Shown one piece after another: positions 32,650 through 41,167 of a stretch of DNA of 64,000 nucleotides. The DNA comes from Hyphomicrobiales bacterium (GTDB lineage Bacteria; Pseudomonadota; Alphaproteobacteria; Rhizobiales; Kaistiaceae): NCBI GenBank assembly GCA_017305635.1, contig JAFKKF010000018.1, positions 1 to 64,000 of the forward strand. Direction: 5' to 3'. The notes under the pieces are model-generated. The model had not been told where the DNA came from, did not search any database, and was given only the letters and a program-made list of their open reading frames with translations. Numbering within the stretch: the stretch's first letter is position 1; every line of letters begins with the position of its first letter. The translations under genes were made by a program, and so were the position numbers.

Positions 32650-33402
32650 ATGGCTGCTTTCGATGGCCTTGTCGTCATTGTCACGGGCGGCTCGGCCGGC
32701 ATCGGCCTCGCCTCCGCTCTGAGGTTCGCCGAGGAAGGCGCCCGCGTCCTGATAACCGGGCGCAATGCCGAGGCCCTCGACACGGCGTGCCGTCAGCATC
32801 CAAGTCTTCGCGCGCTGGTCGCCGATGGGCATGATCCCGGATCTCCCGCGCGCATCGTCGATGCGGCGCTTGGCCTCGGCGGGCGCATCGACGTTCTCGT
32901 CAACAATGCCGGCACGGGAGTCGTCGCGCCGCTGGTGGCGGCGACCGCGCAGTCGATCGACGAGGTCTTTTCGCTCAACGTTCGCGGTCCGGCGCTGCTT
33001 GCCGCGGCTGCCGTTCCCCACCTCGAGCGCACGCGCGGATCGATCCTGAACGTGTCCAGCACCGGCGGCACCAAGGCCGGGCCGAACATCTCGATCTATT
33101 CCGGCAGCAAGGCCGCCATCGAGCACATGACGCGATGCTGGGCGCTGGAGCTCGCGCCCCTGGGCATCCGGGTCAATGCGATAGCCCCGGGGCCGGTCAA
33201 GACGGGTTTCCTGCGCAACCAGATGCGGCTTCCGCCCGACACGATCCCGGCGCACGAGGAGCGGGAGCGCAAGGCCGTCCCGCTCGGCCGGCGGGGGCAC
33301 GTCGACGATATCGCCCAGTGGATGCTGGATCTCGCCCGCCCGACGAACACCTGGATGACGGGACAGGTGGTGGTCGTGGACGGAGGCTTTGGAATCGCCT
33401 GA
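32650..33402 (+). CDS. SDR family oxidoreductase
   Basis: 250 residues from ATG 32650, which has a GGGGAGAGAGG site; an in-frame TTG at 32632 is less likely. TGGSAGIG is the cofactor motif, NNAG follows, and the active site is Ser in NVSSTGG with Tyr-x3-Lys in IYSGSKAA. It ends VVVDGGFGIA. Second SDR of the operon, 27 bp after the first. Confidence 0.88.
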   Translation: MAAFDGLVVIVTGGSAGIGLASALRFAEEGARVLITGRNAEALDTACRQHPSLRALVADGHDPGSPARIVDAALGLGGRIDVLVNNAGTGVVAPLVAATAQSIDEVFSLNVRGPALLAAAAVPHLERTRGSILNVSSTGGTKAGPNISIYSGSKAAIEHMTRCWALELAPLGIRVNAIAPGPVKTGFLRNQMRLPPDTIPAHEERERKAVPLGRRGHVDDIAQWMLDLARPTNTWMTGQVVVVDGGFGIA

Positions 33403-33447
33403 CGCCCGCGAGAGGCGGGATGCAGGCCGACGGATCGGGAGAACGAC

Positions 33448-33870
33448 ATGGCTGAAGTGAAGCCCGTGGTGACGCGGCGGGGCACCGAGGACGCGCGGAC
33501 GGGGCAGTCCGGCGGCGCGGTGCGCATCTCCGGCGTCGGGCCGCAGCATACGCCCGCGACCAGGATCTGGTTCGGGAAGGTCAGCAACGAGCCCGGCTAC
33601 CGCTCGCTGCCGCATCATCACGGCGAGGCGGAGACCGGCGGCTATCTCCTCAAGGGCCGGGGCCGCATCTACTTCGGCAAGGACTATGCGGAATTCGTCG
33701 ACATGACGGAGGGCGACTTCGTGTTCGTTCCGCCGCTCATGCCCCATGTCGAGGCCAACATGAGCACGACCGAGGAGCTCGTCTGGCTCACGGCGCGCAC
33801 GCCCGACAACATCGTGATCAACCTTGCCGAGGTCGATGACGCGTCGCTTCCCGGCTATCGGCGCCGCTAG
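33448..33870 (+). CDS. Cupin domain protein
   Basis: 140 residues forming one cupin barrel. Motif 1 is seen as SLPHHHGEAETGGYLLKGRGRIYFG (three histidines and a Glu as metal ligands) and motif 2 as GDFVFVPPLMPHVEANMS. Cupins in such operons often isomerise sugars, cleave rings or bind ligand for regulation; no more can be said. It lies 45 bp after the second SDR and 25 bp before the unknown protein. Confidence 0.85.
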   Translation: MAEVKPVVTRRGTEDARTGQSGGAVRISGVGPQHTPATRIWFGKVSNEPGYRSLPHHHGEAETGGYLLKGRGRIYFGKDYAEFVDMTEGDFVFVPPLMPHVEANMSTTEELVWLTARTPDNIVINLAEVDDASLPGYRRR

Positions 33871-33895
33871 GGCGGCAGGGCAGGAACCACGATCC

Positions 33896-34762
33896 ATGGC
33901 AAGGCACGATCATCTCGCGGACGGCTCGGTGCGCATCGTCGTCGACGATAGCGAGGGGCGCATGCTCACGTTCGATTCGGCGACCTTCGTGCCCGGCTTC
34001 TACGGCGGCGCTTCCGCCGGGGCGGACGTCGTCGTGGCGGCGTCCTATAGCGGCGTCCTCTGCGCACGCATGATCGCCCGCTCGAAGCCGCGCGGCGTCG
34101 TCGGGCTCGATTGCGCGATCGGCAAGGACGGCGCGGGCGTGTCCGGCCTGGCCTTCTACGAAGCGCTCGGCATCCCGGCCGCCGCCGTCGACGTGATGAC
34201 CGCCGAGATGGGCAACGGCCGCGACCTCCTCGAATCGGGCATCGTCAGCCGCACCAACGAGCTGGCGCTGGAGCGCGGCGTGCTGCCCGGCATGACCTGC
34301 GCCGCGGCGGCGGAAATCTTGCGCCGGGCGCGGAGCACATCCGATCCCTACGCGGACCAGGAGCATCGCGAGATCATTTTCACCAGTGCCGCCGGCCGCT
34401 CGATCGTCTGCACGGATTCGATCGCTTTCGCGCGCGAGGAGGACAGGGGACGCAACGTGCTCTGCACGGCCGGGCATACCGGGCGAAGCGTCATCAACTA
34501 CATCGTCGAATCCGGTGTCTGGGGCTTCATTTGCTCCGACGGCGGGGTCGGCAAGAACAATTCGGGCATCACCGCCCTCGGGCCCGCCAATGACGCCGGC
34601 ATTGCCGGCGCGTCGGTGAGCGCGCAGACCGCGCGGATGGGCGACGGCCACAGCACCTATTTCGACGGGATCATCAGTTTCGCCAACGATCTCGCGCTCG
34701 GGAAAGGCGTCGAGATCGGCGAGACCGCGATCACGGCGGCACGGAAGCTGCTGGAGCGCTGA
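33896..34762 (+). CDS. Conserved-looking protein of unknown family
   Basis: 288 residues from ATG 33896, with GGCAGGAA upstream; in-frame codons further 5' overlap the cupin gene. I do not recognise the family. The sequence is globular, without signal peptide or membrane segments, and Gly/Ala-rich with short strands: FVPGFYGGASAGADVVVAASYSG near residue 27, GVVGLDCAIGKDGAGVSGLAFYEALGIPAA near 65, GLGNGRD-like MGNGRDLLESGIVSRTNE near 105, and CSDGGVGKNNSGI near 218. The two Asp/Lys/Gly-rich segments could be ligand-binding. It is translationally adjacent to the EthD protein (TGA directly followed by ATG), implying linked function. Confidence 0.6.
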   Translation: MARHDHLADGSVRIVVDDSEGRMLTFDSATFVPGFYGGASAGADVVVAASYSGVLCARMIARSKPRGVVGLDCAIGKDGAGVSGLAFYEALGIPAAAVDVMTAEMGNGRDLLESGIVSRTNELALERGVLPGMTCAAAAEILRRARSTSDPYADQEHREIIFTSAAGRSIVCTDSIAFAREEDRGRNVLCTAGHTGRSVINYIVESGVWGFICSDGGVGKNNSGITALGPANDAGIAGASVSAQTARMGDGHSTYFDGIISFANDLALGKGVEIGETAITAARKLLER

Positions 34763-35437
34763 ATGATATACCGGATGGGCATCATCAGCCGCCGCGACGG
34801 CGTCAGCGAGGACGAGTTCAGGCGGCATTGGATCGAGATCCATGGTAGCCTGGCGCAGAAGCTGGCAGGCCTCGATTCCTACCGGCAGAACCACATCCGG
34901 GAGCGGATATTCGAGGCGAGGCCGTCGCCGCTCCAGCAGATCGACGGGTTCTCGCAACTCCGCTTTGCGAGCATCGCGGCGATGGAGAAGGCCGAGGCAT
35001 CGCCCGGATATGCGGCCGTGAAGCGGGACATCCCCACCTTCCAGGGCGCGATCACCATCCTTGTCCTCGCGCGCCAGGACATCCCGGTGGCGGCCCCCGG
35101 TGCCTTGAACGCGAAGCTGATGTGGATTTCGCGACTCCGGCAAGATCGCGAGGAACGAAACTGGGACGTCGCCCGCGCCGAGTGGTTGGGCGGCATGCTG
35201 CGGGACGTCCCGGGCGTGACCGGCGCCGCGCAGAACCTCGTCGTCGACAAGGAGCATCCGGTATCGGCGGGAGTGCCGCAGGGAGCGCCGGCCGCCGACG
35301 CCGTCACCGAGGTCTGGTTCAGGGACCAGGATGCGCTCGCGGAGGCGGTGAGCCGGGGCGATGCGGATTTCCTGCGCCGCGATCCCCTGCTGGACGCCCT
35401 CGGCGTCTACCGCGTGGAGGAGCGCACGATCGTGTGA
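34763..35437 (+). CDS. EthD domain-containing protein
   Basis: 224 residues. The first half is a clear EthD-type dimeric alpha-beta barrel (YRMGIISRRDGVSEDEFRRHWIEIHGSLAQKL, with the typical H-G pair), and the second half, from about residue 110, looks like a second barrel repeat (ISRLRQDREERNWDVARAEWLGGML). These proteins assist degradation or rearrangement of small lactones, ethers or polyketide-like rings. Last gene of the operon under operator copy C. Confidence 0.8.
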   Translation: MIYRMGIISRRDGVSEDEFRRHWIEIHGSLAQKLAGLDSYRQNHIRERIFEARPSPLQQIDGFSQLRFASIAAMEKAEASPGYAAVKRDIPTFQGAITILVLARQDIPVAAPGALNAKLMWISRLRQDREERNWDVARAEWLGGMLRDVPGVTGAAQNLVVDKEHPVSAGVPQGAPAADAVTEVWFRDQDALAEAVSRGDADFLRRDPLLDALGVYRVEERTIV

Positions 35438-35474
35438 GGGGTCGCGACGGGGATCCTCGGGAAGGATCTTCTTT

Positions 35475-35503
35475 TTGCAATAATTCACGATGCAGTGTAT
35501 TGT
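35475..35503 (+). promoter_or_regulatory. Promoter with 22-bp operator copy D (enolase-superfamily operon)
   Basis: TTGCAA (35475-35480), a 17-bp spacer and TATTGT (35498-35503) form a promoter, and the operator TAATTCAC-N6-GTGTATTG covers 35481-35502. About 185 bp of leader without a gene separate it from the start at 35689. Confidence 0.68.
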
Positions 35504-35688
35504 GCTTCCGAGCCGCCGCCGCCAGAGCGGGGGAACCACAAGAAGGAAGGCGAGGGCGTGAAACGCGCGGTCGTGTCGGGTGATCATCTCGTTCTTGCCC
35601 ATGCGCGGGGCGACGCCCTGGCCGTTGCGATTCTGCCGATGTCCATGACGGCCGCCGCTTCTCTCTCGCCGGCCGCCCGGGGTCTCCC

Positions 35689-36834
35689 ATGCGCATAGTC
35701 TCGGCGCGGGGGATGATCATCCGCTGCCGGTTGCCGGAGGCGATCGGCAATTCCCGCCAGTTCCACGAGGAGTGGACGGCATTCCTGATCCAGTTGGAGA
35801 CGGATGGCGGCCTTTTCGGCTGGGGCGAGAATACCTTCCTGCCCCACGCCGTCTCGGCCCATGTCCGCCATCGCCTCCTGCCTGCCTTGATGGGCAAGGA
35901 CCCGACGGCGGTCCTGCCGCTCTTCCGGGCGATGGAGCGAACGGTCGGCTATGACCGCCGCGGCGCCGCGATGATGGCGATCAGCGCCGCCGACATGGCG
36001 ATATGGGACCTGGCGGGGCGCGCCCTCGGCGTTCCGGTTGCGACGCTTCTCGGGGGCGCCGTGCGCGACCGCGTCACGGCCTATGCGAGCGGGCCCTTCA
36101 TGCGGCGCGGCCCCGATCCGTATGCCAGGTACGAGGCCGAAGTATCCGACTACCTGAAGGCCGGCTTCCGCGCCTTCAAGATCCGCGCCGGCATCGACCC
36201 GGCCGCGGACGAGGCGATCATCAGGAGGCTCCGCGACCTCGCCGGTCCGGACATCGCGATCGCCCTCGACATCAACCAGGGCTATCTCGTGCGCACCGCG
36301 CTCGAGCTCGACGAGCGCCTTCGCGGCCTCGGCGTGCTCTGGATAGAGGAGCCGATCCAGCCGGACGACATTGCCGGATACCGGTTCCTCGCGGGAAAGA
36401 TGCACGCGCCGCTTGCCGGGGGCGAGGCGCTTGCCGGCCTGAAGGCATTCGCCGATTTCCTGTCGCCGCGGACCTTCGACATCGTGCAGCCCGACCTCTC
36501 GATCTGCGGCGGCTTCACCGTCGCGCGGGCGATCGCGGCCCTCGGCGAGGCGAACGACGTCCCGGTGATCTCGCATACCTTCGGCACGCCGATAAACTTC
36601 TTCGCCTCGCTGCAGCTCGCGGCCGTTCTGCCCGAGCACCGGCTGACGGCGGGCCTCGGCTATCCGTTGCTCGAATACGACGTCGGGGAGAACGCGATGC
36701 GGCAGCGCCTGCCGATCACGCCGGTCTCCGCCGACGGGACGGTGGCGATCCCCGACCGTCCGGGAATTGGTTTCGAAGTCGACAGGGCGGCCTTCGAGCC
36801 GTTCATCGTTGAGCACTGGGAGGAGCACCTTTGA
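35689..36834 (+). CDS. Mandelate racemase/muconate lactonizing enzyme family dehydratase
   Basis: 381 residues. An N-terminal capping domain is followed by the (beta/alpha)7-beta barrel. Catalytic positions fall almost on mandelate racemase numbering: Lys164-x-Arg166 (FKIRAG; the second Lys is Arg), metal ligands Asp194 (DINQ), Glu220 (WIEEP) and Glu246 (AGGE), and the His296/Asp269 dyad (SHTFG and VQPDL). This combination suggests an acid-sugar dehydratase (gluconate/galactonate-like) rather than a racemase. First gene of a four-gene operon whose next member is an HpaI-type aldolase, fitting a dehydration-then-cleavage route. Confidence 0.88.
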   Translation: MRIVSARGMIIRCRLPEAIGNSRQFHEEWTAFLIQLETDGGLFGWGENTFLPHAVSAHVRHRLLPALMGKDPTAVLPLFRAMERTVGYDRRGAAMMAISAADMAIWDLAGRALGVPVATLLGGAVRDRVTAYASGPFMRRGPDPYARYEAEVSDYLKAGFRAFKIRAGIDPAADEAIIRRLRDLAGPDIAIALDINQGYLVRTALELDERLRGLGVLWIEEPIQPDDIAGYRFLAGKMHAPLAGGEALAGLKAFADFLSPRTFDIVQPDLSICGGFTVARAIAALGEANDVPVISHTFGTPINFFASLQLAAVLPEHRLTAGLGYPLLEYDVGENAMRQRLPITPVSADGTVAIPDRPGIGFEVDRAAFEPFIVEHWEEHL

Positions 36835-37592
36835 TGCGTGGCACGACGGTTCGCGACATATGGAAGGCGGGCGGCAACGCCGTTTCCGGCTGGCTTCAGA
36901 CGCCGGACATCCTGGCGGCCGAGACGATCGCATCGCTCGGCTTCGACGCCGTCTGCGTCGACCTGCAGCACGGCACCATCGACATGCAGGCCGCGGTCGG
37001 GCTGTTCCAGGCGATCTCGACTTCCAATGCCACGCCGCTCGCGCGGCCGACGGCATGCGAGCCGGCGCAGATCATGAAGCTGCTCGATGCCGGCGCTTTC
37101 GGCATCATCTGCCCGATGGTCAATACGGGCGAGGAGAGCGAGCGACTGGTTGCCGCCTGCCATTACGCGCCGCGGGGAAACCGGAGTTTCGGCCCGGTCC
37201 GCGCGGCGGTCTATGCGGGCTCGGAATACATGGCGAAGGCGAACGACACGATCTTCTCGCTGGCCATGATCGAGACCCGGCAGGCGCTCGACAATATCGA
37301 CGACATCGTCAGCGTGAAGGGACTCACCGGCCTCTATCTCGGCCTCAGCGATCTTTCGATTTCGCTTGGCTATCCGCCGGCGCAGGATTCGAGCCATGGC
37401 GAGATCCTCGAGGCGGTGCAGCTCGTGCTCCGGAAATGCGCCGAGCACAAGCTCATCCCCGGCATTGCCTGCCCCTCCGGCGAGGTTGCGCGCAAGCGCA
37501 TGCAGGAAGGCTTCCGCCTGGTCACGGCCGGGCCGCAGATGGCGTGGCTGACCAATGCCGCCCGCCAGGCTCTAGCCGCGGCACGCGGTTGA
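36834..37592 (+). CDS. HpcH/HpaI family class II pyruvate aldolase
   Basis: 252 residues. FDAVCVDLQHGTIDMQ carries the family's Asp/His active-site region, ARPTACEPAQIMKLLDAGAFGIICPMVNTGEE contains the metal-binding Glu/substrate Arg segment, and YLGLSDLSISLG matches the IGPxDLSxSLG loop. It cleaves a 4-hydroxy-2-keto acid to pyruvate and an aldehyde using a divalent metal. The start shares one base with the previous stop (TGATG). Confidence 0.9.
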   Translation: MRGTTVRDIWKAGGNAVSGWLQTPDILAAETIASLGFDAVCVDLQHGTIDMQAAVGLFQAISTSNATPLARPTACEPAQIMKLLDAGAFGIICPMVNTGEESERLVAACHYAPRGNRSFGPVRAAVYAGSEYMAKANDTIFSLAMIETRQALDNIDDIVSVKGLTGLYLGLSDLSISLGYPPAQDSSHGEILEAVQLVLRKCAEHKLIPGIACPSGEVARKRMQEGFRLVTAGPQMAWLTNAARQALAAARG

Positions 37593-37626
37593 GCCGTCTC
37601 CCTTTCCATCCCGTCGAGGCTTGTCG

Positions 37627-38499
37627 ATGACCGATATGCAATGCGTGGTCGATGCGAAGGGCATCCTCGGCGAGAGCCCCGTATGGGACCCGCGCGAGCG
37701 GGTCCTGTGGTGGATCGACATCAAGCTGCGCCTCATCCACCGCTTCGATCCGCGGACCGGCGAGGACCGCTCCTTCCCGACCCCCGAGGATCTCGGCTGC
37801 ATCGCCGTGCGCGAAAAGGGCGGGCTGGTCGTCACGATGCGCGACGGCTTCCATTTCTTCGATCCGGCGAGCGGCGCCTTCGCGCCGATCGGCGATCCTG
37901 AGGCCGATCTCGCCGAGAACCGGTTCAACGACGGCAAGGCGGACCGCCAGGGCCGGTTCTGGTCGGGCTCGATGCACGAGCCGCAGACCCAGGCGATTGC
38001 CAGCCTCTACCGCCTCGACCCGGACCTCTCGATCCATCGCATGGTCGACCGCGTCATCACGTCGAACGGCCTCGCCTGGAGCCCCGACAGCCGGACGATG
38101 TACTTCACCGACAGCTTCGCCTACCGCGTCTGGGCCTGGGACTTCGATGCGGCAACCGGCGAGATCGCCAACCGGCGCCTGTTCGTCGACCTGAAGGATA
38201 CCAACGGCATCGGCGACGGCGCGACGGTGGACGAGAACGGCTGCTACTGGATCACGCTTGCCTTCATCGGGCAGATCCGCTGCTTCGACCCAGAGGGCAA
38301 GCTCGTGCGGACGATCCAGCTGCCCGTCGACATGCCGACCTCGGTCGCGTTCGGCGGCGATGGCATGGACGTCCTCTATTGCACGACCGCGACCTTCCTC
38401 ATGCCGGAGGAGAAGCGGGCGCGGCAGCCGCAGGCGGGCGGTCTCTTCGCCATCGATGCGGGCGTGCGCGGGCCGGCCGACGCCTTCTTCAAGGGATAG
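37627..38499 (+). CDS. SMP-30/gluconolactonase family protein
   Basis: 290 residues, ATG 37627 with GAGG 7 nt upstream. Six-bladed beta-propeller lactonase features: LGESPVWDPRERVLWWIDI (metal Glu16), RFNDGKADRQGRFWSGSM (Asn/Asp), and ITSNGLAWSPDSRTMYFTDS. It hydrolyses a sugar lactone to the acid, which would feed the dehydratase encoded in the same operon. Confidence 0.9.
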   Translation: MTDMQCVVDAKGILGESPVWDPRERVLWWIDIKLRLIHRFDPRTGEDRSFPTPEDLGCIAVREKGGLVVTMRDGFHFFDPASGAFAPIGDPEADLAENRFNDGKADRQGRFWSGSMHEPQTQAIASLYRLDPDLSIHRMVDRVITSNGLAWSPDSRTMYFTDSFAYRVWAWDFDAATGEIANRRLFVDLKDTNGIGDGATVDENGCYWITLAFIGQIRCFDPEGKLVRTIQLPVDMPTSVAFGGDGMDVLYCTTATFLMPEEKRARQPQAGGLFAIDAGVRGPADAFFKG

Positions 38500-38505
38500 G
38501 CGGCG

Positions 38506-39462
38506 ATGACGCTCCTGATCACGGGCGCCACCGGGCACGTCGGCTACGCGCTGGTGCGGGAGGCGGCACGGCGCGGCGAGGCGGTGGTGGCGCAGCATCG
38601 CGGCGGCCTCGACCCGAAGCGCGCGGCGGCGGTCGAAGGCAACGTGCGCTGGGTGGCGATCGACCTCAACGACCGCGATGCGGTCGCCGCGGCGATCGCT
38701 CGGGAGAACGTCGACCGGTGCATCCACTGTGCTGCGGTCGCCACCGAGTTCGAGGCCCGGAAGGCGCCCGCCGCGGCGTTCGACGCCAATGTCCGGACGG
38801 TGGTGAACGTCCTCGAGGCGATGCGCCAGAGCGGCAAGGCCGAGCGCTTCGTGCTGGTGAGCACCGGCTCGGTGTTCCAGCGGATGGAGGACCTCACGGT
38901 CGAGCTGGAGGAGGCGACGCCGGTCGGCGTCATCGGCCTCTACAGCACCACCAAGCACTGCGCCGAGCTGATGACCGAGTGCTATCGCAGCCAGCTCGGC
39001 ATGCCGGCGACTACGGTGCGCATTTCCATGGTCTATGGTCCGCCCGTCCGGGTTTCGCCCGGGCAGATCTTGCGGGGGCCGATCCCGGCCATGATCGCCG
39101 GTGCGCTGGCCGGCCAACCGGTGTGTTTTGGTCGACAATTCGAGGCGAGCTACACTTATATAGACGACGTCGTAGAGGGCCTGCTCGCCGTAGCGGGAGG
39201 CGCGCCGCCGGCGCATGGCCTCTACCACGTGGTGCCCGGCCGGAACTTCACCTGCGACGAGGTCGCCGAGATCGTCCGGCGCGTCGTGCCCGGCGCCGAC
39301 ATTGTGCTGGAGGACAGCAAGCTGCCCTGGACGGAATATGCCCGCATGCGCGGGCCGATGATCGACACGCGGCTCGCCAGCGAGCGCGGCTTCAGGCTCG
39401 GCCACACGCTCGAGACAGGCATCGCGGCCTATGTCGACTGGTGGCGGCGGACCGCGACCTAG
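38506..39462 (+). CDS. NAD-dependent epimerase/dehydratase (extended SDR)
   Basis: 318 residues. TGATGHVG begins at residue 6, CAAVATEFE follows, and the active-site Tyr-x3-Lys is YSTTKHCAE (about 145). It has the extended C-terminal substrate domain ending RTAT. It may act on a sugar or sugar lactone (uronate/lactone dehydrogenase-like). It is 6 bp after the lactonase gene. Confidence 0.85.
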   Translation: MTLLITGATGHVGYALVREAARRGEAVVAQHRGGLDPKRAAAVEGNVRWVAIDLNDRDAVAAAIARENVDRCIHCAAVATEFEARKAPAAAFDANVRTVVNVLEAMRQSGKAERFVLVSTGSVFQRMEDLTVELEEATPVGVIGLYSTTKHCAELMTECYRSQLGMPATTVRISMVYGPPVRVSPGQILRGPIPAMIAGALAGQPVCFGRQFEASYTYIDDVVEGLLAVAGGAPPAHGLYHVVPGRNFTCDEVAEIVRRVVPGADIVLEDSKLPWTEYARMRGPMIDTRLASERGFRLGHTLETGIAAYVDWWRRTAT

Positions 39463-39477
39463 AGCAGATTTCCTGCT
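39463..39477. terminator. Weak hairpin between converging genes
   Basis: AGCAG-N5-CTGCT forms a 5-bp stem in the 15-bp gap between the epimerase stop and the racemase pseudogene. The 5' flank CTAGAGCAG is the same as after the Dyp peroxidase gene near 59583, a motif that looks like a dispersed repeat end. Confidence 0.3.
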
Positions 39478-40118
39478 TCAGCGGATCAGGCCCGCCTCGC
39501 GCAGCGCCGTCAGGCAGGCGCCCGGGGTCGTGACCACCTCCAGCCCGGTCGCCGCACGTGCCTTGTCGGCGACGCGGGCGAGACTTGCCTGGGCGAGGAA
39601 CAACCGGTCCATGGTCCGGCCGGCGCCGGCAATCGCCTCCAGCACCAGGGCGTCGTGACGTTCCCGTCCCCCGCCGAGAGCGCCTCGAAGGCGCCGCGCG
39701 CGAGAATTCCGGACAGTTCGACATGGGTACCGAGATCCTCGGCGAAGCGGTGGACCCGCCGCATCGTCGAATCGACCGTGGTCTCGACGCTGCAGACGAC
39801 GCCGACACGACCTCCGCGTGATGCGACCGCACGGCAGGCCGGATCGTCGATCTTCAGGACGGCGAGGCCCTCGGGAGGCGATGTCCGGTCGAAATAGGGG
39901 GAGGTGGACGAGCAGGTGCAGAGGAAGGTTCCGGCACCGCCCGCGGCAGCGGCGGCCATCAGTCCGCCTATGCGCTCCGGGATCGCGGGCGACGAGCCGT
40001 CGGCGCGGATCATGTCGAAGAGATACTCGTCGATCAGGTGGCAGCAATCCGCGTCGCCAAGCTCCCGCCGGAAGAGGTCGTAGGCGAGCGGCGTGGTGTG
40101 CAGGAGGGCGAGGCGCAT
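39478..40118 (-). pseudogene. Aspartate/glutamate racemase family protein, frameshifted
   Basis: From ATG 40118 (MRLALLHTTPLAYDLF) the protein reads as an Asp/Glu/hydantoin racemase-like enzyme with the first catalytic-type cysteines in FLCTCSSTSPYF and then GVVCSVETTVDSTMRR. After GAFEALSAG near 39668 the frame becomes nonsense, while the neighbouring frame continues naturally as ERHDALVLEAIAGAGRTMD through FLAQASLARV to a stop at 39478. Adding one G to the five-G run (39668-39672, C on the + strand) would restore a protein of about 213 residues. Either a pseudogene or a sequencing error in a homopolymer. Confidence 0.75.
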
Positions 40119-40127
40119 GGAATCGTC

Positions 40128-41042
40128 CTAGGTGGGGTGGTCGGAACTGTGGGCTGGCGCGGTGACGAATTCGCCGATGAAGCGCACGAAGGCGACGACC
40201 TTCGGCGGCACGTGGCGCCGGCTCCGGTGCAGGACGTATATCGGTATCTCTTCCTGCACCTGGAATGCCGGCAGGAGATGCACGAGCAGCCCGGCGGCGA
40301 TGTCCGACCGCACGCGGAGATCGGTCAGCCGGCCGATGCCGATGCCTTCCTTGATAGCCTGGTAGTAGGCGTCGCCCTCGTTGAGGACGAGGTTGCCGCG
40401 GACCGACACGATCCGCGTCGCATCGCCGTCCTGGAAGCTCCATTCGTTGGCGTCGCGGCCCCAGCGGCTGAGGAGGACGCAATTATGCGCCAGCAGGTCG
40501 TCGGGGGTCTTGGGGGCGCCGAAGCGCCGGACGTAGGAGGGCGCGGCGCAGATCACCCGCCGCCGCGCGGCGACGCGCCGTCCGACCAGCGACGAGTCCG
40601 GCTGGGGGCCGTAGGCGATGACGACGTCGAAGAGATTGAGGTCGAGGCCATCATCATCCGACACCGTGATCTCGATCTTGATGTTGCGGTGGACTTCGAG
40701 GAACGCCCTGACGCAGGGGAGGAGGATGTGCAGCCCGATCATGACGGGGCTCGCAACGCGGAGGATGCCCTTGGGCTCCGCCTGGAAGGAACGCACCTCC
40801 TCCTCGGCCCGGCCGATATCGTCGAGGATGCGGACGGCATTTTCGAAGAGCATGGTGCCGGCCTCCGTCAGGGCGATGCGACGCGTCGTGCGGTCGAGCA
40901 GCCGCACGCCGAGACGCTCCTCCAGCCGGTCCAGCCGGCGCGACATGGCGGAGCGGGTTATGCCCATGGCCCTGGCCGCGGCGCTGAGGCCATTTCGGTT
41001 GACGACCTCCGCGAAGAAGGCGAGCTCGCTTTCGCTTGTCAC
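40128..41042 (-). CDS. LysR family transcriptional regulator
   Basis: 304 residues from GTG 41042, which places the winged HTH (ELAFFAEVVNRNGLSAAARAMGITRSAMSRRLDRLEERLGVRLLDRTTR) at about 6-55. An in-frame TTG at 41102 would add 20 atypical residues. The rest is the effector domain. The sequence belongs to the DmlR/AaeR-like branch (RTTRRIALTEAG). It is divergent from the SDR/cupin/aldolase genes and 10 bp before the racemase pseudogene; it may control both. Confidence 0.85.
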   Translation of the reverse strand: MTSESELAFFAEVVNRNGLSAAARAMGITRSAMSRRLDRLEERLGVRLLDRTTRRIALTEAGTMLFENAVRILDDIGRAEEEVRSFQAEPKGILRVASPVMIGLHILLPCVRAFLEVHRNIKIEITVSDDDGLDLNLFDVVIAYGPQPDSSLVGRRVAARRRVICAAPSYVRRFGAPKTPDDLLAHNCVLLSRWGRDANEWSFQDGDATRIVSVRGNLVLNEGDAYYQAIKEGIGIGRLTDLRVRSDIAAGLLVHLLPAFQVQEEIPIYVLHRSRRHVPPKVVAFVRFIGEFVTAPAHSSDHPT

Positions 41043-41050
41043 TTCTAGCC

Positions 41051-41060
41051 CCAATATTGG
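41051..41060. promoter_or_regulatory. Perfect 10-bp palindrome CCAATATTGG
   Basis: It lies between the LysR GTG start (41042) and the SDR start (41168). If the upstream TTG were the true LysR start, the palindrome would be coding. It may be part of a regulator site, but no T-N11-A arrangement is convincing here. Confidence 0.3.
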
Positions 41061-41167
41061 TGCGTCAGGATCAACAATCTGTCGCCCAGAACCGGCGTTC
41101 AATCAAGGTCCGGCGGCGGCTAGGCTTTCGCACCAGAGCGCGTGTTCAACGTCCGGGCCGGAAGCAG

